Below are positions 15,078-23,448 of a stretch of DNA of 54,217 nt, piece by piece. Source of the stretch: a virus; the IMG/VR virus record IMGVR_UViG_3300039448_000022, positions 1 to 54,217 of that record. The stretch is one strand, 5' to 3'. The translations under genes and the position numbers were made by a program. Every line of letters begins with the position of its first letter. Position 1 is the stretch's first letter. The notes beneath the pieces were generated by a model that was not told where the DNA came from, did no database searches, and saw only the letters and a program-made list of their open reading frames with translations.

Positions 15078-15950
15078 GTGAGCAATAAATCGATTACCCC
15101 TGAACAGTGGAAAGTAATTCAAGCTAAATGGGAGGGTGACCCACGCCCCGGTTATAAGTGGTTAGAGGAAGAACTTGAATTACCAGTTACGCGTCAAGCG
15201 ATTGGTAAGCGGTCACGTAAGGAAGAATGGAAGAAGGTTTCTGTACGCAAAGAAGAAGCGGAGTTTCGCAAAGAAAGAATCCGGGCAGGCGTCGGGAAAC
15301 CGGAAACCAAGGGAAACAACTCAGGTGGCAGTGGTAATGGCCCACCGACTGGTAAAAACTCAAACATACCAGGCACTGGCGATGATGATTCGAACCTTCC
15401 GATAACTGAAGAAGATGCCAATAACGTTGGTCGACCAACCAAGTACAGGTCTGAGTATGCACATCAAGCGTATAAGTTGTGTCTGCTTGGCTATACAGAT
15501 AAAGGCTTGGCAGATTTCTTCATGGTTGCTGAAAGCACGCTCAACTTATGGAAGAAAGAACACCCTGAATTTTCGGAGTCTTTGCGCTCGGGTAAGTGTA
15601 TAGCTGATGCTGAGGTTGCTAATTCGGTGTACGTGAGAGCGACTGGCTACACTCATGATGCGGTTCATGTGAGCGTGTTTATGGGGGATGTAACGTTAAC
15701 CGATATACAGAAGCACCATCCGCCTGACATCGCTGCCGCCAAAATGTGGCTATACAACCGACAGCCTCACCTTTGGAAAGCCAAGGTTGAAGTGGCTGAT
15801 GAAGTTGATGACAAGGATATCGTTACAGATGATGAGCTGGAGAGAATCTATCTTGAGTCTATGGAAAAATCCCGTCTTGCAGCCGAGAAGGTTATAGGTC
15901 GAGGCGAGCGCCTTGGTATTACCATAGAGCAAGTGTCTGATGCCGATTAA
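15078..15950 (+). CDS. Terminase small subunit
   Basis: 290 residues, GTG start. The N-terminal part (about 1-70) is a helix-turn-helix (LELPVTRQAIGKRSRKEEWK). A Gly/Asn linker (about 80-115) and then a second DNA-binding core (about 118-195: YRSEYAHQAYKLCLLGYTDK, then ADFFMVAESTLNLWK) are typical of TerS, which recognises the packaging site. An overlap of 11 bp with the large subunit start supports the pairing. Confidence 0.8.
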   Translation: MSNKSITPEQWKVIQAKWEGDPRPGYKWLEEELELPVTRQAIGKRSRKEEWKKVSVRKEEAEFRKERIRAGVGKPETKGNNSGGSGNGPPTGKNSNIPGTGDDDSNLPITEEDANNVGRPTKYRSEYAHQAYKLCLLGYTDKGLADFFMVAESTLNLWKKEHPEFSESLRSGKCIADAEVANSVYVRATGYTHDAVHVSVFMGDVTLTDIQKHHPPDIAAAKMWLYNRQPHLWKAKVEVADEVDDKDIVTDDELERIYLESMEKSRLAAEKVIGRGERLGITIEQVSDAD

Positions 15951-18480
15951 GCGTGTTCTGCTTCAGAACGATAAAAGGTGGAAGCCGTTCATTGCTCGAT
16001 ACGCGAGTGACCCGGAAAGGTTCGCTCGCGAGGTTCAAGGTATCTTTCTTTCTGAACAGCAAACCGACCTTGCAGCGTTAGTCGCCTCTCCTGATTCACG
16101 TACCGCCGTCCCCTCTGGTCATGGCTGTTTTGCGAAAGGCACCGAGATTATGTTGGCGTCTGGTGACGTAATTCCGGTTGAAGAAATACTACCTGGTCAA
16201 CGAGTTATGGCTGCCAACGGTCAGTCTTCACGCCTTGTGTGCGAACTGCGTCGCGGTCGCGAAAACATGTACCGTTTCACATACAACGATGGTACTTCTC
16301 ACGTTTTCAATGAGTCACACATATTGTGTTTAGTGGCCACAAACACCAAAGGCCGACGTACTGCTGGCGATAAAATAACCGTTACGGTTCGTGAGTGGCT
16401 TACGTGGGGCGAAGACAAAAAGCGCTGCCATGCCATCTATCGCAGCTCAGTAAAAAGTTTTGATCAGGCTGAGACTTCGCTGCCGTTACCTGCCTACGTT
16501 TTGGGGGTGTGGCTTGGTGATGGTCATACGTCTGCTGCAAGGGTAACGACCGCCGATCCAGAGATAAAGCAGGCGCTGCAAACGTATGTCGATAGCACGG
16601 GTACTTTGTGCCTGAAGCATGTAGCAAAGTGTGGTAATGCTGAAACGCTGTCACTGTCGACAACAAAGTGGCAAGACAATGCTTTTATCAATGGTCTTCG
16701 TGATGCGGGAGTGTTTGCTGATAAGCACATCCCCGATAAATACCTGTTTGCTCCATTGGTTGATCGGCTGGAATTGCTTGCTGGCCTCATTGATACAGAC
16801 GGAAGTCGGGATGCTTATGGTTATGATTTTATTCAGAAGTCAGAGCGCTTGGCTCGGCAGGTGGCGTGGCTTGCCCGGTCGGTCGGTTGTCACTCGACCA
16901 TAAAACAGACGACAAAAGTGTGTGGTAACACTGGCGTGTCCGGTACTTATTGGCGGGTAACCATTGGCCGCAATACAGATACGATACCTGTGCGCGTGGA
17001 ACGGAAGAAGGTCAATAATCCGAATAGCCAGCGGCGTAACCTGCATTTCGGAATCAAGTCGTGCGAGCCACTGGGCGAGGGTGATTATTTCGGTTTTGTG
17101 CTTGATGGTGATCACCGATTCCTTGGTGGCGACTTCACTGTTCTTCATAACACCGGTAAAACCACCTCAATTGCGAATCTTTGTGTCTGGCACCTTCTTT
17201 GTTTCGCATTTTCAAACACTTTGATGACCGCCAACGACATGGACCAGATGAAGGTAACTATCTGGAAAGAAATCGGTTTGGCGGTTGGGAGAATAAAGAA
17301 GGGGCCACACGCTTGGATCGCTGACCATATCGAAATCTTGGCAGACGGTAAGGCGCGTATTGTTGGGTATGAAGACACTTGGTTTATTGAGGCTAAGACA
17401 GCAAACGCTAAAAATGCGAACAAGATGGCAGGTCGTCACGCTGACTATCTGTTGATTATTGCTGACGAAGCCTCAACGGTGCCTGATGAAGTCCTAACGA
17501 CACTTTCAGGTGCGCTATCGTCCGGTGCCGGCAATAGAATGTTGATGACCAGTCAGCCAACAAGAACGGCTGGGTTCTTTTACCGTGCCTGTCACGAGCT
17601 TAGTATTTTCAATGGCGGCAAATGGACTCCGCTTACTCTTAGCTCTGTTGATTCGCCGTGGGTGTCTGAAGAAGCCCTTGAAGAATGGTGGAATACCTAC
17701 GATGAAGATGAGCGTTTAATTCGAATTCTGGGTGTGTTCCCTCAGAATTCGAATAAGTTCATGATGGGTCGCCGTGACGCTGAGAAAATGTACAACTTTG
17801 ACACGCCTATTATCGGTGAGGATGATGACTGGGGGTGGATGGTTCTCACTGACGTGGCGTTAGGTGAAGGACTTAGGGATAAGTCTGCATGTATTGCTGT
17901 TCGTGTATATGGCCATGGTGAGCAGCGTAAAGTAGAAGTGATGGAGATCCCATTCTTTACGAATGGCATACGCTCCAATAAATTGCCGTTCCATATTGTT
18001 GAGGCTGGCAATGATCTTGATAACGTAACGTATGGCGTAGATGCAGGCGGGATAGGTGGGACTACGTGCCAAAACCTAGAAGACATGTCGGTGCCGGTTA
18101 AACGTATTCACTGGGGCAACCCGTGTTTCCGTAAACGAAATAAAGAGCGTTACTTAAATCTCCGTGCTCAAGCAATGCACCAGGCAGCGCTCGCAGCTAA
18201 GCAAGGCCGTCTAATTGTTCGTACTACTAAGTTTAAGAAGTTTGTCATTGAACAAGCCTCTCGCATACCTAAAGACTGGACGGGCAAAGCATTAATTAAA
18301 GTGCCAGAAAAAGGCTCAACCGCTTGGGAGGGCATGAAGTCTCCCGATTTATGGGATGCTATTTGTTTCGCGTTCTTAGAAGGTCTGGACTATGCGCAGT
18401 CTTCGGATGCTGCAAATGATACCGGCGCGGTGAAGTCGCTAGAAGATTTAGCCGATGATGCGTTCGCAGACATCGCATAA
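15940..18480 (+). CDS. Terminase large subunit, interrupted by an intein
   Basis: 846 residues as translated. Removal of residues 63-404 (the intein) leaves about 504 residues, the normal TerL length. The joined sequence restores the Walker A loop SGHG-TGKTTS; the Walker B is LLIIADEAS. The C-terminal half carries the RNase H-like nuclease (VLTDVALGEG, then YGVDAGGIGGTTC and the DLWDAICFAF end). It packages DNA into the prohead by ATP hydrolysis. Before splicing the ATP site is broken, so packaging depends on intein excision. Confidence 0.9.
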   Translation: MPIKRVLLQNDKRWKPFIARYASDPERFAREVQGIFLSEQQTDLAALVASPDSRTAVPSGHGCFAKGTEIMLASGDVIPVEEILPGQRVMAANGQSSRLVCELRRGRENMYRFTYNDGTSHVFNESHILCLVATNTKGRRTAGDKITVTVREWLTWGEDKKRCHAIYRSSVKSFDQAETSLPLPAYVLGVWLGDGHTSAARVTTADPEIKQALQTYVDSTGTLCLKHVAKCGNAETLSLSTTKWQDNAFINGLRDAGVFADKHIPDKYLFAPLVDRLELLAGLIDTDGSRDAYGYDFIQKSERLARQVAWLARSVGCHSTIKQTTKVCGNTGVSGTYWRVTIGRNTDTIPVRVERKKVNNPNSQRRNLHFGIKSCEPLGEGDYFGFVLDGDHRFLGGDFTVLHNTGKTTSIANLCVWHLLCFAFSNTLMTANDMDQMKVTIWKEIGLAVGRIKKGPHAWIADHIEILADGKARIVGYEDTWFIEAKTANAKNANKMAGRHADYLLIIADEASTVPDEVLTTLSGALSSGAGNRMLMTSQPTRTAGFFYRACHELSIFNGGKWTPLTLSSVDSPWVSEEALEEWWNTYDEDERLIRILGVFPQNSNKFMMGRRDAEKMYNFDTPIIGEDDDWGWMVLTDVALGEGLRDKSACIAVRVYGHGEQRKVEVMEIPFFTNGIRSNKLPFHIVEAGNDLDNVTYGVDAGGIGGTTCQNLEDMSVPVKRIHWGNPCFRKRNKERYLNLRAQAMHQAALAAKQGRLIVRTTKFKKFVIEQASRIPKDWTGKALIKVPEKGSTAWEGMKSPDLWDAICFAFLEGLDYAQSSDAANDTGAVKSLEDLADDAFADIA
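16126..17151 (+). mobile_element. Mini-gene intein with LAGLIDADG homing endonuclease
   Basis: 342 residues. The N-terminal splice block is CFAKGTEIMLASGDVIPVEE with Cys at position 1. The C-terminal block is GDYFGFVLDGDHRFLGG... ending in HN, followed by Thr in the host protein. Two LAGLIDADG motifs lie between: YVLGVWLGDGH and LELLAGLIDTDGS, as in DOD homing nucleases. The block B histidine is present (NESHILCL), though the usual Thr is replaced. The frame is open and all key residues are intact, so it is probably active. It sits between Gly62 and Thr405 in the P-loop. Confidence 0.93.
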
Positions 18481-18548
18481 GGAAACCCACGAAAATTCCC
18501 CTCCTGCTTAGCTGGATAATTAACGAAAGTTTATAACGTTGGTTATCT

Positions 18549-19274
18549 ATGAGTATTACAACAGTTCGTCTTAAGCGATTTACCGCCCACTTGCGAGAGT
18601 TGAAAGTGGGTGAGTGCATGACACTTGCCAAGATGGCGCCGGAGCGAGATCACGTATCAACGAGTACGTTACTTAAATACATTGTTGATGATGCTAGTGG
18701 CTTGGTAACAGATCCGCTCGAGTGGACGGTAGAAGAACGACTGATGGTCAAGGCCATGTATATGTCGGGTACGTTGGAAGATGGCCCGGATTTTAGCGTC
18801 GGCGATGACGCTAAGTTCACTGATTATGCGATGGGTGATAAGGATTATATTGCTGATAGCGTAGATGTTGACGGCTTTAGCGTTATTAACATGACTGGTC
18901 GATTGGCAGAATCAATAGAGCGTCTTGAGGGCGAAATAGAAGTGTCAGAGTACGGGCACTGGTTAATGGGGTCGATAGCCGCCCGCCTTCATTCTGGCGT
19001 TGTAAACATCCCTGATAACGATTCTGACTTGGATGCATGGGCATTTGAGAGAATTAAAGAATTATTGTCACTTGATCAATCAGAATTCTCTAAGCGCTGC
19101 ATGATACTTGCCACCGGTAACGAAAAAACCAATCACTTATTTAACCTGACGATTGCCCAAGCTGGGGGCTATGCCGTCGCACCCAGGGAGGGAGAGTCTG
19201 AACTGCCTCTCGCCCGATTTCCAGTGGATGCCGTCATCCAGGGAGTCACGAAAGCAATGGGTGGGAAATCTTGA
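18549..19274 (+). CDS. Probable tail-assembly or baseplate-linked protein
   Basis: 241 residues, helical and acidic (RLKRFTAHLRELKVGECMTL near the start; TNHLFNLTIAQAGGYAVAP near the end). No secure family. Its size, its place between the terminase and lysis genes, and the downstream overlapping gene in the +1 frame resemble phage tail-assembly chaperone pairs or baseplate hub proteins of Mu/T4-like phages. That comparison rests on gene layout only. Confidence 0.55.
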   Translation: MSITTVRLKRFTAHLRELKVGECMTLAKMAPERDHVSTSTLLKYIVDDASGLVTDPLEWTVEERLMVKAMYMSGTLEDGPDFSVGDDAKFTDYAMGDKDYIADSVDVDGFSVINMTGRLAESIERLEGEIEVSEYGHWLMGSIAARLHSGVVNIPDNDSDLDAWAFERIKELLSLDQSEFSKRCMILATGNEKTNHLFNLTIAQAGGYAVAPREGESELPLARFPVDAVIQGVTKAMGGKS

Positions 19275-19476
19275 GAATTACACCCACCATCTTGCGTTAT
19301 ATTTTGGATCATCATTATCCGATGCTGAGAATACAACGCTAAGCAGTATGGAGCGCTTCTTTGAGGGCGATGCATACAAAGGTTGGATTAAAGAGCGGGA
19401 AGCAAAAGCAAAGTTTAATAACTTGCTTTTGGGGCGAATAGACAATCTAACAAAAGCCGTTAGTTCGAGAAGGTAG
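19261..19476 (+). CDS. Small overlapping gene, possibly a frameshift extension
   Basis: 71 residues from a GTG at 19261, overlapping the end of the previous gene by 14 bases in the +1 frame. It reads GNLENYTHHLALYFGSSLSD and ends in a helical, basic tail with GDAYKGWIKEREAKAKFNNL. The start has no close ribosome site, so translation could be by coupling or by a programmed +1 or -2 frameshift at the end of the preceding gene. Function unknown. Confidence 0.5.
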   Translation: MGNLENYTHHLALYFGSSLSDAENTTLSSMERFFEGDAYKGWIKEREAKAKFNNLLLGRIDNLTKAVSSRR

Positions 19477-19481
19477 GGTTT

Positions 19482-19832
19482 GTGGCAGACGTGAATACTT
19501 TGGCTCTAGGGGCCACGACGATAGTAATACCTGTCGGCGCTTCGCTAATTGGGCTGGATGCTGAGAGGGCGATTGGTGCCCTTGCTGGAGCGACGGTATT
19601 TATTACAAGCGCTAAAGACATACCACCAATTTCCAAAGTCTTATATTTACTGGTAAGCGTTGTGATTGGTTACGGGGTCACGGCTGAAATTATTAGTAAC
19701 ACGATTATCGAGTCAAAAGTGTTTGCTGGATTTGTCGGCGGCTTATCGGTTGTTACTGTGAGCCTTGGCATTTTAGAAGCAGTTAAGAATGGCGACATTC
19801 TTAAGCACTTTCGGGGCGGTGGTAGAAAATGA
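19482..19832 (+). CDS. Putative holin
   Basis: 116 residues with three membrane segments (about 12-40, 49-70, 83-105), a GTG start with AAGGTAGGG upstream, and a short basic C-terminus (KHFRGGGRK). This fits the phage holin families that sit next to a lysozyme. It would form inner-membrane holes for lysis timing. It overlaps the next membrane gene by four bases. Confidence 0.65.
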   Translation: MADVNTLALGATTIVIPVGASLIGLDAERAIGALAGATVFITSAKDIPPISKVLYLLVSVVIGYGVTAEIISNTIIESKVFAGFVGGLSVVTVSLGILEAVKNGDILKHFRGGGRK

Positions 19833-20122
19833 GCAGCGCTGATCTTATTTTGATATTTCTCTGTGTGGCTATTGTTATTCGTCTTGTGACGTTCAATCGA
19901 ACGAAAGAACGGGCGCAATTTAAGCGTCGTTATAGCGTCTTGGCTTGGCTTATGACCATGGCGTTTGGGTCTATCGCTATTTCGGTTCTATCGCGCGACG
20001 TGTGTGTCTCTGGCCCCGCATTGCTACTAATCCCCCCTGTTTTTATTGTCTGTTTGTTTGTCTTTTACGAGCGCGGCAATGTCGCTTCGCTTGTTCGGCT
20101 GATACGAGGTGAGAAAGTATGA
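19829..20122 (+). CDS. Second holin-like membrane protein
   Basis: 97 residues with three hydrophobic segments (about 4-20, 35-55, 61-80) separated by basic loops, resembling 3-TM phage holins. The ATGA overlap with the preceding gene and with the lysozyme shows a compact lysis operon. It may be a second holin, an antiholin or a regulator; two holin-like genes in tandem are common. Confidence 0.6.
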   Translation: MSSADLILIFLCVAIVIRLVTFNRTKERAQFKRRYSVLAWLMTMAFGSIAISVLSRDVCVSGPALLLIPPVFIVCLFVFYERGNVASLVRLIRGEKV

Positions 20123-20550
20123 CTATTGTCGATCTAATTGCACGCTATGAAGGGTTCCGCGAAGAAGCTTATTACTGTTCTGAAGGTTATCCCACTATCG
20201 CTTACGGCAAGAAAATCGGGCCGAAGGGAGCACCTTTAGAAAATTATATTTTCACCGTCCCTCAGATTGTTGCTACCCGCTGGCTAAAAGTTGATATTGA
20301 GCAAATTGCTCCTCAGGTGAATGACTTGTGTCCTGGGCTGGATGGTGTTCGTCATGGAGCGCTTGTCAGCATGGTGTACCAAATGGGCCTTAATGGCGTT
20401 AAAAACTTCCGCAATATGATTGCAGCGCTTAAAGATGGTGATTGGCAGCGCGCACATGATGAAGCTCTTGATAGCCGGTGGGCAGAACAAACGCCTAAGC
20501 GCGCATTGCAGACGGCAAATATGTTACTCACTGGTCAGTGGCCAGCGTAA
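20119..20550 (+). CDS. T4-type lysozyme (GH24) with Cys at the aspartate site
   Basis: 143 residues, cleaving peptidoglycan. The catalytic residues line up with T4 lysozyme in both spacing and number: Glu11 (RYEGF), Cys20 (YYCSEGY) in place of Asp20, and Thr26 (PTIAYG). The E-8-C/D-5-T pattern is known in this family. The C-terminal lobe (NMIAALKDGDWQRAHDEALD) is intact. It has no signal peptide, so it needs the holin for export. Confidence 0.9.
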   Translation: MTIVDLIARYEGFREEAYYCSEGYPTIAYGKKIGPKGAPLENYIFTVPQIVATRWLKVDIEQIAPQVNDLCPGLDGVRHGALVSMVYQMGLNGVKNFRNMIAALKDGDWQRAHDEALDSRWAEQTPKRALQTANMLLTGQWPA

Positions 20551-20565
20551 ACCGAGGCAATGCTT

Positions 20566-21072
20566 ATGCTAGGTAAAAAGGTAATTGCTGGTATCGTACT
20601 GGCGCTTTTTTTGGCTGGATTTGGTGCTGGCTATGCGTGGGCAAAGAAAGCTCAGGCAGAAAAGGAAACAGTTCAAGCGGAAGCCGATACCAAAGAAGTC
20701 GAGCGACAAAAGGAAGTTGTTGTTGAAACTGTCATTAAATACGTTGACCGGGTACGGACTATTGAAGTCAAAGGCGACGACATTTTAAAAGAGGTGTTTA
20801 AGTATGTCCCGAATGATGATTGCGTTGTTACCCCTGATGCTGTGCGCTTGCTCAACGTCGCAGCCGAAAATCTGCCACTACCCGGAACCCCCGGAGATAT
20901 TAATGGCAGCCCCGGTCCCGCTAGAAACGATTTAATTAAATGCGCAACCTTGGCGCACGCGGTTAGCGTTACGGTTAAAAACTATGAGCAGTATCATAAG
21001 CTAGCCGCTCAGACTGAAGCGCTCCAGTCGTTTATTCGTGATACCGGAAAACACGAACTAAAGCCGCCTTAG
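20566..21072 (+). CDS. Inner-membrane spanin (Rz-like)
   Basis: 168 residues from ATG 20566, which has a well-spaced GAGG (eight bases upstream); ATG 20560 is possible. The N-terminal anchor (VIAGIVLALFLAGFGAGYAW) is followed by a periplasmic coiled coil (about 28-75) and a FKYVPNDDCVVTPDAVRLLN segment typical of Rz. It pairs with the outer-membrane spanin encoded within it to fuse the membranes at lysis. Confidence 0.75.
   Translation: MLGKKVIAGIVLALFLAGFGAGYAWAKKAQAEKETVQAEADTKEVERQKEVVVETVIKYVDRVRTIEVKGDDILKEVFKYVPNDDCVVTPDAVRLLNVAAENLPLPGTPGDINGSPGPARNDLIKCATLAHAVSVTVKNYEQYHKLAAQTEALQSFIRDTGKHELKPP
20804..20935 (+). CDS. Outer-membrane spanin lipoprotein (Rz1-like), nested in Rz
   Basis: A 43-codon gene in the +1 frame inside the Rz-like gene. 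It begins MSRMMIALLPLMLCACSTSQ, a signal peptide with a lipobox (LCAC, lipidated Cys16), followed by a short Pro-rich tail (HYPEPPEI, then VPLETI). The nested position, lipobox and Pro content are the hallmarks of Rz1. A GAGGTG element lies nine bases before the ATG. Confidence 0.82.
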   Translation: MSRMMIALLPLMLCACSTSQPKICHYPEPPEILMAAPVPLETI

Positions 21073-21112
21073 TCTCTAGCAAAATGTCCTTATTGAAATC
21101 GAGGACGTTAAA

Positions 21113-21616
21113 ATGGCAGTTTCTAATGCAGGTTTATTAAAAGACATTCATAGCAAGACCGGCGCACTCGCCCCAAAAGCAATTGCGTCAGATTTTATGG
21201 CCGTAATTAAGGGGTTTGAAAATCATAAATTCCTTATTCGTCAAATCCCATGGCCTGTACTCGCAACAGGCGAAGCAATGGAAGTTCCCGGCCCTCTTGG
21301 GCTTGTTGAATGGCAGCCGACTCAGGCAAAAACACACCAGCAAGGCGCGCTCGTATTAATGGAGACCGTGGATGGCATGGTCGACAATATGCTTATCGCG
21401 TTGCTTTTGCAGGGGGGCACTTTTGAAATGACGGCTTATGAAGGCACTGACGAAGTATTTACTCGTGCTAAGCGTTATCACAAATGCAGCTTAAGTGCGG
21501 AGCCTGTTGATCGTGACTGGGAAAGTCGTCAGCAACCCATGCAAATTAACGGCACTTTGTTCTATCACTACTACGGTGATGACATCGACGGTAATACTGA
21601 GACATTAAATGGCTAA
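21113..21616 (+). CDS. Tail tube-like structural protein
   Basis: 167 residues with a beta-rich pattern (LIRQIPWPVLATGEAMEVPG, then WQPTQAKTHQQGALVLMETV, and a C-terminal INGTLFYHYYGDD) that resembles phage tail-tube or baseplate tube proteins. It leads the baseplate block (hub, spike). The exact role is not certain; a virion tube protein is the best guess. GAGG lies 12 bases before the start. Confidence 0.5.
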   Translation: MAVSNAGLLKDIHSKTGALAPKAIASDFMAVIKGFENHKFLIRQIPWPVLATGEAMEVPGPLGLVEWQPTQAKTHQQGALVLMETVDGMVDNMLIALLLQGGTFEMTAYEGTDEVFTRAKRYHKCSLSAEPVDRDWESRQQPMQINGTLFYHYYGDDIDGNTETLNG

Positions 21617-21980
21617 TATTTCAGAGCTGGTTCAAAGCTATATCGATAACCACGACAGTTGTATGTTGGAGCTAGACGACGTTCTAGGTTTGGCTGTCAA
21701 TGCGGTTCAGTACTATGCCGGGTGGAAATCGCTAGAAGAAGCTGAAGATGAGACTTATGAAATATCGGTTAATACTGTCTTGACCGCTGGGGAGTGGACG
21801 TTAATTAATCCACTCTTTTTGCTGTATGTCGAAAAAGAGCAGGCTACACAGATGGAGTCTGCCCAAGTGATGGGGATTACTCAGTACGGTCGCACATCGA
21901 GCGAAGTGCAATCTGATATAGCTGCAATACAAGAGTCGTTACCACGGCTTTCGTTTTCCAGTGAAATCATTACCGTATGA
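21609..21980 (+). CDS. Small baseplate-region protein, unknown function
   Basis: 123 residues, acidic, overlapping the upstream gene by eight bases and the hub gene by four (ATGA). Sequence such as NAVQYYAGWKSLEEAEDETY gives no family. The place between tube-like and hub genes suggests a tail completion or adaptor protein. Confidence 0.5.
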   Translation: MANISELVQSYIDNHDSCMLELDDVLGLAVNAVQYYAGWKSLEEAEDETYEISVNTVLTAGEWTLINPLFLLYVEKEQATQMESAQVMGITQYGRTSSEVQSDIAAIQESLPRLSFSSEIITV

Positions 21981-22864
21981 TCCTCTTTTTTGGCAATGGC
22001 AATCAGGTGCGAGGCGATACGTTACTGTATTCGTCATTGCGCTCTGATTTGTCGCCAGTGCCGATGACGCTTGAAGCGGATATTAGTTCTGATGGTGAAA
22101 CGTCAGTGTTTCTTCAAGAGGGTAAGACACTTACTCTTGGTAGTGGTGAAGTCTTCCAGATCATAAAAAGCGAGCCTACCGCTGTAAATGCCGTGCAGGG
22201 TGATAGGATTATTTCTGCTGTACGTGTTACCTGTCTTTTGCAAAGCACTATGCAAGTTGCTTTTGTTCAGCCTCGTCCCATTATTCTTGAAAAAACTACG
22301 TTGTCAGCGGTATATCGTGCGGCGGGTGCTAGCGTGTCTGGTGTTAAGTCTGACATCGACATTGACCGGTTTTATTGCTTTGTTGGGCAGACGCCAAGCT
22401 ATGCCATTCGTCAGGTGATGCATGAGCAGGGTGGCTCTATTCGTTGGAGTGGGCGACGGTTGGAGTTCTTGAGGTATCGAGATCTATTGGCCCAGAAGCC
22501 TGAACTAACATTGTCTGATATTGGCGTGATTAATATCGAGAGTGACTTTTTAAAGCGTCACCAAGTTCCGAATTATTTTACCGTTACGGAATCAGGCGAA
22601 ATAAAAAAAGGAAGTTGGCCAGAAGAGCGAACGGTTCAGTTTGCACCTGGTAAGCGCACCCTTCAGCTAAACAATATGGCTCAGTCACTGGTTCAGAGAG
22701 CCACAACAAAACTAGCGTACAACCAGAGCCTTACCGCTGGCATGACAGTGCTTATGGCGGGGCGTAAAAAACCTTTAGTTGTTATTACCGCGGTACACGT
22801 CAACGATCCGCGCGCTACGCCAGCGCAGTACACAAAAATATTTTTAGCCAGCCTAGAGGAATAG
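21977..22864 (+). CDS. Baseplate hub protein (gp27/gpD-like)
   Basis: 295 residues. The segment VYRAAGASVSGVKSDIDIDR followed by FVGQTPSYAIRQVMHEQGGS and IRWSGRRLEFLRY is the pattern of hub proteins of contractile tails (T4 gp27, P2 gpD), where a small domain with this signature joins two barrel domains. It sits immediately before the spike gene, as in many myoviruses. It would form the trimeric platform on which the spike sits. Confidence 0.72.
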   Translation: MILFFGNGNQVRGDTLLYSSLRSDLSPVPMTLEADISSDGETSVFLQEGKTLTLGSGEVFQIIKSEPTAVNAVQGDRIISAVRVTCLLQSTMQVAFVQPRPIILEKTTLSAVYRAAGASVSGVKSDIDIDRFYCFVGQTPSYAIRQVMHEQGGSIRWSGRRLEFLRYRDLLAQKPELTLSDIGVINIESDFLKRHQVPNYFTVTESGEIKKGSWPEERTVQFAPGKRTLQLNNMAQSLVQRATTKLAYNQSLTAGMTVLMAGRKKPLVVITAVHVNDPRATPAQYTKIFLASLEE

Positions 22865-22866
22865 CT

Positions 22867-23448
22867 ATGCAAGTGCTTCCTGGTCGATACCCTGCCACTG
22901 TTGCTGAATACCTGCCTGAGTCGAGACAGGCGCGAATAACCATTCCTAACGTGACGACGGGCGGCAAGTTGCAGCCACTTGCTGAAATTGAATACCCGGT
23001 AGGTGATCGCTCACGCGGTGATAATTCCACCGAGATTGAAATAGTCGAAGGGGACAGTGTTTGGATTGCATTTATCGGCGGTGATTCTCGCTATCCAATC
23101 ATTACCGGGTTTCGTAACCCTAATTCAGGCAATGACATCGAGTGGCGCCGGTTTCACCATGCCAATATTGAATTGTTGGCTGATGATGCGATCAACATTA
23201 TTGCCACCGATGGTGATACGTCGGTAAAAATGGGTGCCAATGGCATTGAGATTAAAACCGATAAAGATGTGACCGTTGATGTAGGAGGTAATGTTTCTGT
23301 TGATGCCGGTGGTGATGCAACAGTGAAGGCCGCAAGCATTACGATGAATGACGGAACGCTTGGCGGTTGCGTCGGAGAGTTAACGCCCTGTCAATTTACG
23401 GGTGCTCCCCATGCCGGCGCCTCAGTAAGCGTTAAGATAGGCTTGTAA
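22867..23448 (+). CDS. Baseplate spike protein (gpV/gp5-like)
   Basis: 193 residues. An OB-fold part (about 8-85, with EGDSVWIAFIGGDSRYPIIT) is followed by a repetitive beta-helix (about 95-165: NIELLADDAINIIATDGDTS, then KDVTVDVGGNVSVDAGGD). This is the structure of the membrane-piercing spike of P2/T4-like tails. A ribosome site AGAGGAATAGCT precedes the ATG. The hub gene is adjacent, supporting a contractile tail. Confidence 0.85.
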   Translation: MQVLPGRYPATVAEYLPESRQARITIPNVTTGGKLQPLAEIEYPVGDRSRGDNSTEIEIVEGDSVWIAFIGGDSRYPIITGFRNPNSGNDIEWRRFHHANIELLADDAINIIATDGDTSVKMGANGIEIKTDKDVTVDVGGNVSVDAGGDATVKAASITMNDGTLGGCVGELTPCQFTGAPHAGASVSVKIGL

